Shown here: positions 44,040 through 52,770 of the stretch, piece by piece | Numbering within the stretch: the first letter of the stretch is position 1 | How the letters are laid out: each line of letters begins with the position of its first letter | Assembly: GCA_904394705.1 (NCBI GenBank) | Contig: CAJFNJ010000014.1 | Location: 39,018 to 103,017 of the forward strand | DNA: 64,000 bases | Source of the DNA: Avimicrobium caecorum | GTDB taxonomy: Bacteria > Bacillota > Clostridia > Oscillospirales > Ruminococcaceae | Direction of reading: 5' to 3' | The notes under the pieces: model-generated | Seen by the model: the letters and a program-made list of their open reading frames with translations, nothing else | Told to the model about the DNA's origin: nothing | Database searches by the model: none | Position numbers and translations under genes: made by a program

Positions 44040-44993
44040 GTGAGTACCATTACAAATAAGCTGACTGTGTCTCCTTCTCCTCATATCAAGGATAAGGTGA
44101 CAACTTCCTCTCTGATGCTCAATGTGATCATTGCTCTGGTTCCCGCTGCGGTGGCTTCGGTTGTGATCTTCGGCATCAGCTCGCTGATCCTCATTGCCAC
44201 CTGTGTAATTACCTGCGTGGTTGGTGAGTACCTGTTCAATGTCGTATGCAAGAAGCCCCAGACCATCGGGGATCTGAGTGCGGTTGTGACCGGCATCCTG
44301 CTGGCCTTCAACCTGCCTTCCACCTTCCCGATCTGGATGGCTGTGGTTGGTTCCCTGTTTGCCATCGTGATGGTCAAGAACCTGTTCGGCGGTATCGGTC
44401 AGAACTTTGCCAACCCCGCCATTGCCGGCCGTGTAATCCTGCTGATCTCCTTCTCCGGTCCCATGACCAGCTGGATGATTCCTGAAAAGGCTGTGGGCGG
44501 CTTCCGTCTGGTATCGGGTGCTACCCCCCTGGCTGTAAATGCTCTGGGCAATACCGCAGACCTTCCTTCCTATGCCGATATGTTCCTGGGTCTGCGCGGC
44601 GGTTCCCTGGGTGAGACCTGCATCCTGGCTCTGCTCATCGGCGGTATCTTCCTGATTGTCCGCGGTGTCATCAAGCCCATTATCCCGGTTGCCTTCCTGG
44701 GCACCATCGCAGTATTCGCTCTGCTGGTTGGTCAGGACCCGCTGTTCCATCTGATGGCTGGCGGTGCTGTTCTGGGTGCCTTCTTCATGGCTACCGACTA
44801 TGTTACTTCTCCGGTTACCGATATGGGCAAGCTCATCTTTGGTATCGGCTGTGGTCTGATCACCATGGTGATCCGTGTATACGGCAACTATCCCGAGGGT
44901 GTATCCTTCGCGATCCTGCTGATGAATGTAATTGCTCCGCATATTGATAGCCTTACAAAGTCCAAGCCCTTTGGAGGTGTAGTTGCAAAATGA
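44040..44993 (+). CDS. rnfD: Rnf complex subunit RnfD
   Basis: A 317-aa membrane subunit with about 8-10 helices. It carries the FMN-attachment motif SGATPLAVNAL near residue 160 and the conserved GGIGQNFANPAIAGRVIL. GTG start two bases after the rnfC stop; its end overlaps rnfG by four bases. Confidence 0.95.
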   Translation: MSTITNKLTVSPSPHIKDKVTTSSLMLNVIIALVPAAVASVVIFGISSLILIATCVITCVVGEYLFNVVCKKPQTIGDLSAVVTGILLAFNLPSTFPIWMAVVGSLFAIVMVKNLFGGIGQNFANPAIAGRVILLISFSGPMTSWMIPEKAVGGFRLVSGATPLAVNALGNTADLPSYADMFLGLRGGSLGETCILALLIGGIFLIVRGVIKPIIPVAFLGTIAVFALLVGQDPLFHLMAGGAVLGAFFMATDYVTSPVTDMGKLIFGIGCGLITMVIRVYGNYPEGVSFAILLMNVIAPHIDSLTKSKPFGGVVAK

Positions 44994-46177
44994 GTATGTT
45001 CAAGGAATTTGCCATGCCGCCTCTGGTTCTGACAGTCATTGCAGCTGTTGTGACCGGTGCGCTGGTTGCCACTGAAAGTGTTACAACTCCTATTATTGAG
45101 CAGCAGGCTGCTGCGGCTGCGGATGCAGCCCGTGCAGTAGTGCTTCCGTCGGCAGATAGCTTCACCCAGGTTACTGTGGATGAAATGCCTGAAGGCGGCG
45201 TAGATATCTACGAAGCCAACAACGGTACAGGTTATGTAGTAACCGCTCAGGCAAAGGGCTATGGCGGTATGCTCAAGGTCATGGTCGGCATCGATTCCAA
45301 TGGCCTGATTTCTGGTACCGAGGTACTGGAGAACAACGAAACCCAGGGTCTGGGTTCCAAGGTATCGGAACATGCCTTCATGGACCAGTATATCGGCAAG
45401 GATTCTACTCTGGAGGGAATTGAAACCATCAGCGGTACCACCATTTCTTCCAATGCCTTCAGCAAGGCAGTACAGAATGCTTACCAGGTATACGGTGTAG
45501 CTGCTGGTGTCGAAGTAGCCGGTACCCAGCGTGATCCGATTACAGATGAAGTAAAGGCTGAGCTGTTCCCGAATGTGACCAGCTTCCAGAAGTACGCTGT
45601 GGAAGGCGAGGCTTACAAGGCTGGCGATGAGGGTTACATCGTTGTAACCAGCAATGCCGGATTTGCCGGAGATGTAACCACTGCCATTGGTTTCGATCTG
45701 AACGGCGCCATTACCGGCGTGGTATTCACCGAGACCAGCGAAACCCAGGATTACGGCGAACAGTATACCCGTGCTTCCTGGAAGGATGCTCAGGTGGGCA
45801 AGACTTCGGCAGATGAACTGGATCTGATTTCCGGCTCGACTGTCACCTATGACGCCCTGAAGCTGAACTTCACTGAGGCCTTTGAGATGCTGCCCACACT
45901 GGCAGATGCTTCTCTGGAATATGAGGGTACTGCTGAGGGCTACAACGGCACTATGACTGTTGCCGTAGGCATTGATTCCACCGGTGCCATTACCAGTGTC
46001 CGTCTGGTGGACAGCGCAGATGATTTTGCCAGCAAGGTAAGTGATGAAGCCTTCACTTCCCAGTTTGTAGGCAAGACTTCCACCGATGGTATTTCCACCA
46101 TTTCGGGCGCAACGGTTTCTTCCACAGCCTTCATTGAGGCCGTAAACAATGCACTGGCTGCACAGAAGGGAGCATAA
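44990..46177 (+). CDS. rnfG: Rnf complex subunit RnfG with three FMN-binding domains
   Basis: A 395-aa protein, about twice the usual 180-220 aa of RnfG. One N-terminal membrane helix (PPLVLTVIAAVVTGALVA) anchors the external part. Three FMN-binding repeats end in attachment-type motifs: ISGTTISS near residue 150, ISGSTVTY near 281 and ISGATVSS near 370. Each repeat is preceded by a VGID/GFDLNG-type strand. Each threonine could receive FMN from ApbE. Normal RnfG has one such domain, so this version may carry up to three flavins. The middle motif ends in Tyr and is the most diverged. Confidence 0.93.
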   Translation: MSMFKEFAMPPLVLTVIAAVVTGALVATESVTTPIIEQQAAAAADAARAVVLPSADSFTQVTVDEMPEGGVDIYEANNGTGYVVTAQAKGYGGMLKVMVGIDSNGLISGTEVLENNETQGLGSKVSEHAFMDQYIGKDSTLEGIETISGTTISSNAFSKAVQNAYQVYGVAAGVEVAGTQRDPITDEVKAELFPNVTSFQKYAVEGEAYKAGDEGYIVVTSNAGFAGDVTTAIGFDLNGAITGVVFTETSETQDYGEQYTRASWKDAQVGKTSADELDLISGSTVTYDALKLNFTEAFEMLPTLADASLEYEGTAEGYNGTMTVAVGIDSTGAITSVRLVDSADDFASKVSDEAFTSQFVGKTSTDGISTISGATVSSTAFIEAVNNALAAQKGA

Positions 46178-46183
46178 GAGATC

Positions 46184-46861
46184 GTGAAAAAGAATAAGCT
46201 TTCGATACTCACAAATGGTATCATCAAAGAAAACCCTGTCCTGGTTCTGGTGCTGGGTACCTGTCCCACACTGGCAACCACTACCTCGGCGATCAATGGT
46301 CTGGGTATGGGTGTTGCCGCTACTGCTGTACTGGTATTCTCCAACCTGCTCATTTCGCTGCTCAAGTCGGTTATTCCGGACAAGGTGCGTATTCCCTGCT
46401 ATATCGTAGTGATCGCCGGTCTGGTAACTGTTGTACAGATGCTGGTTCAGGCTTATGCCATTGACCTGTATAACGCTCTGGGTGTATTCCTGCCCCTGAT
46501 CGTTGTAAACTGCATCATTCTCGGCCGTGCTGAGATGTTCGCCAGTAAGAACAGCCCTCTCGACTCGGCCCTGGACGGCTTGGGCATGGGTATGGGCTTC
46601 ACACTGACTCTGTTCATGATGGGTTCGATCCGTGAACTGCTTGGTTCCGGCTCCATCTTCGGCGTATCGGTTCTGTCCACTCCCATTGCCATCTTCGGCG
46701 TGGCTCCCGGCGGCTTTATTGTATTCGGCTGCCTGGTTGCCCTGGTTAACAAGATTACCGAGGGCAAGGCCATCAAGAAGAAGGAATTCAGCTGCGCTGA
46801 CTGCCCGGTTGCTTCGGTATGCGGTCAGTCCAAGCTGGCTTGCGAGAAGGGAGAGTGCTAA
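46184..46861 (+). CDS. rnfE: Rnf complex subunit RnfE
   Basis: A 225-aa membrane protein with six helices, paired with RnfA. The conserved NGIIKENPVLVLVLGTCPTLATTTSAINGLGMG contains the membrane-embedded iron-sulfur cysteine. The C-terminal extension has four cysteines (CADCPVASVCGQSKLACEKGEC), which is unusual and might bind metal. GTG start. Confidence 0.95.
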   Translation: MKKNKLSILTNGIIKENPVLVLVLGTCPTLATTTSAINGLGMGVAATAVLVFSNLLISLLKSVIPDKVRIPCYIVVIAGLVTVVQMLVQAYAIDLYNALGVFLPLIVVNCIILGRAEMFASKNSPLDSALDGLGMGMGFTLTLFMMGSIRELLGSGSIFGVSVLSTPIAIFGVAPGGFIVFGCLVALVNKITEGKAIKKKEFSCADCPVASVCGQSKLACEKGEC

Positions 46862-46864
46862 CTG

Positions 46865-47455
46865 ATGAAAGAACTGATGATTATTCTGTTCAGCGCGATC
46901 CTGGTTAACAACTATCCGCTGTCCAAGTTCCTGGGTATCTGCCCCTTCCTGGGCGTATCCAAGAAACTGGATTCCGCGGTGGGCATGAGCGCTGCTGTTA
47001 TCTTTGTAATGCTGATGGCAACCGCCGCTACCTGGCCCATCTATGATATGCTGCTGGAGCCCAATGGTCTGGCCTACCTGCAGACTATCGTATTCATTCT
47101 GGTTATCGCCGCGCTGGTACAGCTGGTAGAGACCATCCTCAAGAAGTATGTTCCCGCCCTGTATAAGGCACTGGGCGTATATCTGCCGCTGATCACTACA
47201 AACTGTGCTGTACTGGGTGTAACCGTGCTGAACATCACGGAGAACTACAACTTTGTAGAATCGATGGTGAATTCTCTGGGTGCTGGCCTGGGCTTCATGC
47301 TGGCAATGGTGCTGTTTGCCGGTGTCCGTACCCGTCTGGAGAACATCGACGCTCCCAAGTATTTCCAGGGCCTGCCCATCACTCTGCTTGCCGCTTCGCT
47401 GGTATCTGCTTCGTTCATCGGATTTGCCGGTGTAGTTGACGGCCTGTTCATGTGA
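46865..47455 (+). CDS. rnfA: Rnf complex subunit RnfA
   Basis: A 196-aa six-helix membrane protein homologous to RnfE in inverted topology: LVNNYPLSKFLGICPFLGVSK with the cluster-binding cysteine, and LPLITTNCAVLGV with the second conserved cysteine. It begins three bases after rnfE. Confidence 0.96.
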   Translation: MKELMIILFSAILVNNYPLSKFLGICPFLGVSKKLDSAVGMSAAVIFVMLMATAATWPIYDMLLEPNGLAYLQTIVFILVIAALVQLVETILKKYVPALYKALGVYLPLITTNCAVLGVTVLNITENYNFVESMVNSLGAGLGFMLAMVLFAGVRTRLENIDAPKYFQGLPITLLAASLVSASFIGFAGVVDGLFM

Positions 47456-47480
47456 TTTTGGTAGAGAGGAGTTTGGAACC

Positions 47481-48314
47481 ATGGGTATTTATACATTTCC
47501 TGTAATGCTGGTAGGCGGTATTGGTCTGCTGGCTGGTGTGATCCTGGCTGCTGCTTCCAAGTTCTTTGCGGTGGAAGTAGATGAGCGGGCCACCAAGATC
47601 CGTGAGTGCCTGCCCGGCGCGAACTGCGGCGGCTGCGGCTTTGCCGGTTGTGACGACTATGCCGCAAACCTGATCGCCAATCCGGATCTTCCCACCAACC
47701 TCTGCCCGGTCGGCGGTGCAGCGGTTGCCCAGAAGATCAGTGAGATCATGGGTGTATCCTTTGAAGCTGCTACTCCCAAGCATGCGGTAGTACACTGCAA
47801 TGGTACCTGCCAGAACACCAAGTATGCCATTGATTACGAAGGACCCCAGACCTGCGCTGCCTGCAACACCATGTTCGGCGGCCGTGGTACCTGCAACTTC
47901 GGCTGCATCGGTTTTGGTGACTGTGTAGCTGCCTGTCAGTATGACGCCATCCACATTGTGGACGGTGTGGCTGTGGTAGATCCTGAGAACTGCATCGCCT
48001 GCGGTGCATGTGCCAGAGCCTGCCCCAAGGGTCTGATCACCATGATCCCCGAGACCAGCCAGATCTATGTAAGCTGCTCTTCCAAGGCCAAGGGTGCTGT
48101 AACCCGTCAGGCCTGCAGCGTAGGCTGTATTGCCTGCCGCAAGTGTGAGAAGAGCTGCCCCTCCGGCGCGATCACTGTCAACAACAATGTTGCCTCCATC
48201 GATCCGGAGAAGTGCACCAACTGCGGCCTGTGCATGAGCCAGTGCCCCACCGGTGCAATCCGCAATGTAATGTACTGCGACGGCAATCCTGCTAACACCG
48301 CGGCACACGACTAA
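47481..48314 (+). CDS. rnfB: Rnf complex subunit RnfB (multi-cluster ferredoxin)
   Basis: A 277-aa electron-entry subunit. An N-terminal membrane helix precedes the 4Fe-4S motif CLPGANCGGCGFAGCDDYA, then several ferredoxin motifs: CAACNTMFGGRGTCNFGCIGFGDC, CIACGACARACPKG, CIACRKCEKSC and CTNCGLCMSQCP. It takes electrons from ferredoxin. ATG 47481 follows GAGAGGAG. A strong terminator ends the operon. Confidence 0.95.
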   Translation: MGIYTFPVMLVGGIGLLAGVILAAASKFFAVEVDERATKIRECLPGANCGGCGFAGCDDYAANLIANPDLPTNLCPVGGAAVAQKISEIMGVSFEAATPKHAVVHCNGTCQNTKYAIDYEGPQTCAACNTMFGGRGTCNFGCIGFGDCVAACQYDAIHIVDGVAVVDPENCIACGACARACPKGLITMIPETSQIYVSCSSKAKGAVTRQACSVGCIACRKCEKSCPSGAITVNNNVASIDPEKCTNCGLCMSQCPTGAIRNVMYCDGNPANTAAHD

Positions 48315-48329
48315 TTGCATATCTGTCTG

Positions 48330-48361
48330 AAAAAGCACACGGCTTGTCCGTGTGCTTTTTT
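48330..48361 (+). terminator. Terminator of the rnf operon
   Basis: AAAAAGCACACGG, CTTG, CCGTGTGCTTTTT (one base offset), then T run. Confidence 0.9.
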
Positions 48362-48709
48362 GTTTGATGCGGCATTCTCAGCCGGGGCGGAGGCGGGAAA
48401 AGGGCGTTATCCTGCGGCACACGGCTGACAGGCGCTGATATGGACTGTGCAGAATGCCAGGAGTAATTTCGACAAAAAGCCGGGGCAGGGTTTTGGCATT
48501 CGGACGATGCCCCATGGGAGAGGACAGCGCAGCCGGAAAAATCCAGCGGGATTTCGACAAATTTTTCAGATGGTTTATTGTGGGAATTAAATGAAAATTT
48601 TTTATTACTAATATAAATCTTTATTATTGCATAGACCTGTATTATAATGAAGGCAGGTAAACGAAACAGAAATTCTCATCACAATAAAAATTTATTACAG
48701 GAGGCAGGC
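48362..48709. other. Intergenic region upstream of the YheO-type regulator
   Basis: No supported gene. It contains the direct repeat listed separately, a small hairpin (GGCAT ... ATGCC near 48492) and an AT-rich stretch with TATAAT at 48643 that may be the regulator promoter. Confidence 0.5.
48466..48561 (+). repeat. Eleven-base direct repeat ATTTCGACAAA
   Basis: Exact copies at 48466-48476 and 48551-48561, 85 bases apart, upstream of the regulator gene. They may be a regulator binding pair or chance. Confidence 0.4.
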
Positions 48710-49393
48710 ATGGAACCTATCATGAAAGAATATTGTGAATTGGTTGGGTTCCTTGGAAAGGTGCTGGGCCAGGATTATGAGATCATCCTGCATGATCTGA
48801 GCAACATGGATCACTCGGTGATTGCGGTGGCAAACGGACATGTCAGCGGGCGCAGGATCGGTTCTCCCATGAATGAGAACGGGCTGCGGCTGATCCGCTC
48901 CGGGGCATGGAAGGATAATCCGGAGATGATCCGCTACCGGGGATACTCCAAGAAGAGCAATCAGCTGCTCTGCTTTGCTCGGTTCATCAAGAACCAGGAG
49001 GGGGAGCCCATCGGAATGCTCTGCATCAACTACGATTACACCAACAGCCAGAAGCTGGTGGACAGCCTGACCGAACAGCTGGGCATTGCTTCCCTGCCAG
49101 ATCAGGTGGAAAGTGAAAAATACTTCAAAAGCGACACCGAAAAATTCCCGGACAATATGGAAGAGGTGGTCTATGGCATCTGCAATCAGGTGCTGTCCGA
49201 GGCCACCGTGCCGGTGGACCGCCTTTCCCAGGACGAGAAGATCGCCATTGTGGAAAAGCTGGACGGCAAGGGAGTTTTTCTGTTCAAAGGCGCGGTAGCA
49301 TTGGTAGCCGGACGGCTCCAGACCTCCGAGGCGACCATCTACCGGTATCTCTCCAAAATCAACCGGGCCGGCGGGAAAAACGGCCTGCAGTAA
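48710..49393 (+). CDS. YheO/DauR-type transcriptional regulator
   Basis: A 227-aa regulator. Residues 5-120 are a YheO-like PAS domain (LGQDYEIILHDLSNMDHSVIAVANGHVSGR). The C-terminal 65 residues are a helix-turn-helix of the HTH_22 type (FLFKGAVALVAGRLQTSEATIYRYL). Such proteins sense amino-acid-like ligands in studied cases. AGGAGGC precedes ATG 48710. It lies just before the DUF5058/ATC hydrolase genes and likely controls them. Confidence 0.82.
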   Translation: MEPIMKEYCELVGFLGKVLGQDYEIILHDLSNMDHSVIAVANGHVSGRRIGSPMNENGLRLIRSGAWKDNPEMIRYRGYSKKSNQLLCFARFIKNQEGEPIGMLCINYDYTNSQKLVDSLTEQLGIASLPDQVESEKYFKSDTEKFPDNMEEVVYGICNQVLSEATVPVDRLSQDEKIAIVEKLDGKGVFLFKGAVALVAGRLQTSEATIYRYLSKINRAGGKNGLQ

Positions 49394-49471
49394 ATCCATG
49401 GTTTCAGCCCGGAACGGATCCGCCGGGTGAAATAGACAGAATTTTTACCAAAGCAGAAAGTAGGGGAGTTT

Positions 49472-50191
49472 ATGACACAAGAATACAGCAGCATGGCCAA
49501 CAGTATTATCATGTGGCTGGCCTGTGCACCGGGAGTATTGATCGTGTTGTTCCAGGCATATCTCTTCTTCCGGCGCAGTAAAAAAGATGCTCTGCGGGTA
49601 GGCCTCACCGAGAAACAGGTCAAGGCTGCCATCCGCAGTGCGACTGTAACCTCCATCGGTCCGTGTTTTGTAATGCTGACCGCTATGCTTTCCCTGATGC
49701 TCTATGTGGGCGCGCCGCTGGCGTGGCTGCGTGTGGACTTCATCGGTTCGGTATCCTATGAGCTCCAGGGCGCCAACTTCGCCGCAGAGGGTATGGGCAT
49801 TGAACTGGGTACCGCTGCCATGGATGCCAGCTATCTGTCCACCGCCTCCATTGTTATGACTGCCGGCTGTCTCGGCTGGGTTATCTTTGCGGCACTTTTC
49901 TCCGATAAGATGGAGAAGGTCAATGCAGTCATGAGCGGCGGCAACGAGCTGCTGGTTCCCATCCTGGGCACCGGCGCTCTGATCGGTGTATATGCCTCGC
50001 TCACCATGGACCGTCTGTATCCCTTCAAGAACCAGGGCTTTGCGGTACTGTCCTCGGCAGCACTGATGTTCCTGATCCAGAGCTACAACAAAAAAGCCAA
50101 CAAACAGTGGCTCAAGGAATGGGGACTGACCATCTGCATGATCTTCGGTATGATCTGCGCCACTGTATCGGAACAGTTCATCATGCTGTAA
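49472..50191 (+). CDS. DUF5058 family membrane protein
   Basis: A 239-aa integral membrane protein with about six helices (YSSMANSIIMWLACAPGVLIVLFQAYLFFRR, then TVTSIGPCFVMLTAMLSLML). DUF5058 proteins are typically coded next to a second small membrane protein and an amidohydrolase or ATC hydrolase, as here, which suggests a two-component transporter. The substrate is unknown. Confidence 0.75.
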   Translation: MTQEYSSMANSIIMWLACAPGVLIVLFQAYLFFRRSKKDALRVGLTEKQVKAAIRSATVTSIGPCFVMLTAMLSLMLYVGAPLAWLRVDFIGSVSYELQGANFAAEGMGIELGTAAMDASYLSTASIVMTAGCLGWVIFAALFSDKMEKVNAVMSGGNELLVPILGTGALIGVYASLTMDRLYPFKNQGFAVLSSAALMFLIQSYNKKANKQWLKEWGLTICMIFGMICATVSEQFIML

Positions 50192-50263
50192 GCCATACAG
50201 CTCATTCAATGGAAAAACCGATCCCGGCACCGCTGTTGTGCCGCATTCAGGGGGTAATCAAGT

Positions 50264-50971
50264 ATGACTGACATGGAACGTGATGTATTCCATAAGGAAT
50301 ATATGCCTTACATCATCAAATGGGGAAAGCTCACCTGCTGGCTTTCCATTCCGCTGATCTTTATCCCGGCAATTGCCCTGTATATCTTCTATCAGGCTGT
50401 GCCGTCGGTGGGCGGTGTGATCACTGGTTTTATCGCACTGTTCTCCTCGATGGTGGCCTGGTATGTGGTGGACCCCATCACACTCTATCCCATTCTGCAC
50501 ATCCCCGGCATGTATATGACCTATATCGCCGGTAACTCCAAGGAGATCCGTGCCCCTGCGGCAACTGCGGCTCTCTCCGCCACCGATGTGGAAGCCGGTA
50601 CTGAACATGGCACCATTATCTCTGCCATCGCCATTTCGGTTTCCATCTTCATCAGCCTGGCTGTCATGACCCTGGTTGCCCTGGCGGGCAACTTTATCCT
50701 CAGCCTGCTGCCCGATTCCATTATCGCGGCACTCAACTACCTGCTGCCCGCCCTGTTCGGTGCGATGTGCATGCAGCGTATCATGATGGACTATAAATCG
50801 GCCTTCGTCCTGCTGCCCTGTGCCCTGATCATCCGGTATCTCAGCACCTTGGGCGTCTTCAAGGTTCTGCCCTTCGGCGGCGGCTATGCTCCGATCCTGT
50901 CCTGCGTTATCATTGGTGTGGTTGTGGCAAAGGCTCTGCATGGAAAAGCAGCTGCCAAGCCCAAAGCATAA
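50264..50971 (+). CDS. Membrane protein, probable partner of the DUF5058 protein
   Basis: A 235-aa protein with about six helices. It has IPLIFIPAIALYIF and VGGVITGFIALFSSMVAWYVVDPITLYPILHIPGMYMTYIAGNS. I cannot name the family. The last residues are Ala/Lys-rich. It is probably the second membrane subunit of a transporter with the DUF5058 protein, ahead of the ATC hydrolase. Confidence 0.65.
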   Translation: MTDMERDVFHKEYMPYIIKWGKLTCWLSIPLIFIPAIALYIFYQAVPSVGGVITGFIALFSSMVAWYVVDPITLYPILHIPGMYMTYIAGNSKEIRAPAATAALSATDVEAGTEHGTIISAIAISVSIFISLAVMTLVALAGNFILSLLPDSIIAALNYLLPALFGAMCMQRIMMDYKSAFVLLPCALIIRYLSTLGVFKVLPFGGGYAPILSCVIIGVVVAKALHGKAAAKPKA

Positions 50972-51013
50972 ACGAACTGTCTGACAAAACTATCAAAAGA
51001 GAGGTATGTTACT

Positions 51014-51706
51014 ATGGGATTCAATGAAAAGGTTCATGCGTTTATTGCTGCCAAGTTCTATGTCTATCTCACCGAAGCCTTTGGCGAGCGCGGCGAGCGT
51101 GCCTTTATCCACGGCACTCAGTACTATGCCGAGCAGCGTGGACGCCGTATGGCTCAGCGTGCCATCCGGGACGGCAAGGAACTGACCTACGCCAACTATC
51201 TGGAGTACGGCGAGTGGGTGAATACTCCCGAGATCATTGAGGAGGGCTGTGCCAACAAGTCCACCATCGAATCCTGGGCCCCGGATTACCGCATCCATAT
51301 CACCATGTGCCCGTGGTACACCCAGTTCAAGGAGATGGGCCTGCCCGATGCCGGTCATGTATACTGTGCTCATCTGGATAACTCCATCTGCCGCGGCTTC
51401 AATCCCTATCTGACCTACCTGGTGCCGGATACCCTGCACAAGAGCGGCTTCTGCACCCATATCATCAAGGATGTCAACTTTGAGGTGGGCGAGAAGCATC
51501 CCAAGAAGACCGAATACCTCAAGGGCTTTGACTATCACTGCGGACATTCCTACTGGGCATACAGCGAAGTGGTAGCTGCGATCTTCGGCGCCGAGGGCGA
51601 ACAGATCAACGCCAAGGTGATGAAGGACTTTGAGGAGACCTACGGCAAGGAAATGGCTGACAAGCTGGCTTCCTACAAGTACACCAACTTCAATGTAGCA
51701 GACTGA
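51014..51706 (+). CDS. L-2-amino-thiazoline-4-carboxylate hydrolase family protein
   Basis: A 230-aa cytoplasmic protein of the ATC hydrolase family (ITMCPWYTQFKEMGLPDAGHVYCAHLDNSICRGFNPYLTY). In Pseudomonas the enzyme opens the thiazoline ring on the way to cysteine. The conserved Cys and His residues are present. Many anaerobes carry such genes with transporters but the true substrate is untested. It ends the regulator-linked operon. Confidence 0.78.
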   Translation: MGFNEKVHAFIAAKFYVYLTEAFGERGERAFIHGTQYYAEQRGRRMAQRAIRDGKELTYANYLEYGEWVNTPEIIEEGCANKSTIESWAPDYRIHITMCPWYTQFKEMGLPDAGHVYCAHLDNSICRGFNPYLTYLVPDTLHKSGFCTHIIKDVNFEVGEKHPKKTEYLKGFDYHCGHSYWAYSEVVAAIFGAEGEQINAKVMKDFEETYGKEMADKLASYKYTNFNVAD

Positions 51707-51726
51707 TGCCCGCCTGAGTCTATGAG

Positions 51727-51770
51727 GTAAAAACGCATTCATTCCGGTTATGGATATGAATGCGTTTTTT
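51727..51770 (+). terminator. Terminator after the ATC hydrolase gene
   Basis: AAAAACGCATTCAT and ATGAATGCGTTTTTT with a 13-base loop. Confidence 0.85.
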
Positions 51771-51914
51771 ATCTGCCTTGGGCAGGTATGTGCGAAAAAT
51801 GGCTTGTTCATACGGAAAATCGGACATTTTACGGCTGGCAGGAGTGTCGGAGGCGGTGGATTTTGGATCAGATCCATGATAGAATAGCACTATTCTGCAA
51901 AGAGAAAGAGTGAT

Positions 51915-52382
51915 ATGTATATGGAAAAGATCGCAAGCTTTACTGTGGACCACAACAAACTCGACCGGGGCATCTATACCTCCCGGGTGGACGGGGACTG
52001 CTATACCTTTGACCTGCGCATGAAGAAGCCCAATACCGGCGATGTGCTGGCAACCGATGCCATGCACGCCATTGAGCACATCGGCGCCACCTGGCTGCGC
52101 AGCAGCCGCTTCAAGGACCAGATCATCTACTTCGGGCCCATGGGCTGCCGTACCGGATTCTATCTCATCACCCGGGACCTCACCGGTCAGCCGCTGGTGG
52201 ATCTGGTGATCGATGCCTTCCGGTTCATCGCCGCCTATGAGGGGGAGATCCCCGGCGCCAGCGCCAAAGAGTGCGGCAACTACCGGGATCTGAGCCTGGA
52301 GGGCGCCAAGCAGCAGGCCGCAGAGTACCTCACCGCCATTGAAGGATACCCGGCAGCCTGGCTGGATTACGACCACGAATGA
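51915..52382 (+). CDS. luxS: S-ribosylhomocysteine lyase LuxS
   Basis: A 155-aa LuxS of normal size, recycling S-ribosylhomocysteine to homocysteine and the AI-2 precursor. The metal motif is MHAIEHIGATWLR, the His of SFTVDHNKL is conserved, and the catalytic Cys lies in FGPMGCRTGFYLI; a further Cys lies in AKECGNYRDLSL. No SAM riboswitch is seen upstream. Alone between two terminators. Confidence 0.96.
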   Translation: MYMEKIASFTVDHNKLDRGIYTSRVDGDCYTFDLRMKKPNTGDVLATDAMHAIEHIGATWLRSSRFKDQIIYFGPMGCRTGFYLITRDLTGQPLVDLVIDAFRFIAAYEGEIPGASAKECGNYRDLSLEGAKQQAAEYLTAIEGYPAAWLDYDHE

Positions 52383-52383
52383 A

Positions 52384-52417
52384 AAAAGCGCCTGTCCCCG
52401 AGGGGACAGGCGCTTTT
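52384..52417. terminator. Bidirectional terminator between luxS and the leftward operon
   Basis: Perfect 16-base arms AAAAGCGCCTGTCCCC and GGGGACAGGCGCTTTT with a GA loop. Confidence 0.95.
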
Positions 52418-52418
52418 G

Positions 52419-52766
52419 TTATGCCAGGCGGATTTCCAGTTCCAGCCGGACCGAGGTTTCCGCCAGCTCGATCTGAGCCGAGGAGACCATCATGCCGATG
52501 AGCATCAGCTCCGACCCGGAGCCGGGCTGATCGCCGATCAGTTCCCAGTATTCCTCCGCCGCGCCATATTGTCCGGTGCGCCCGAAGTATTCCGAGAGTT
52601 CTTCCAGTTCTCCCCGTTTGTCGGTGGAAAAGTCCGACTCGATGGTGAGCAGATACCGCTCCGGTTCCCGCCGGATGCGGGTACGGACATCGGTGGCTCC
52701 GGCTGTAAAGAGAAAGTTCACCAGTTCTTCGGTGATCCGCAGTATACGCTTTTTATCCTGACGCAT
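52419..52766 (-). CDS. Small conserved protein in DUF1576 operon
   Basis: A 115-aa soluble protein with RILRITEELVNFLFTAGATDVRTRIRREPERYLLTIESDFS, reminiscent of the small ATPase-like partners of sensor kinases but lacking an ATP lid. I do not recognise a family. It begins four bases after the DUF1576 stop, so the two are probably made together. Confidence 0.6.
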   Translation of the reverse strand: MRQDKKRILRITEELVNFLFTAGATDVRTRIRREPERYLLTIESDFSTDKRGELEELSEYFGRTGQYGAAEEYWELIGDQPGSGSELMLIGMMVSSAQIELAETSVRLELEIRLA

Positions 52767-52770
52767 GAAA

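Noticed and set aside
44888..47482. 864-codon leftward frame opposite rnfG-rnfE-rnfA
   Set aside because: Antisense of three recognised Rnf subunits with proper ribosome sites.
48362..48600. Riboswitch or small RNA downstream of rnf
   Set aside because: Small hairpins are present but no known consensus is recognised.
51771..51914. SAM or SAH riboswitch before luxS
   Set aside because: No matching stems or conserved loops were seen.
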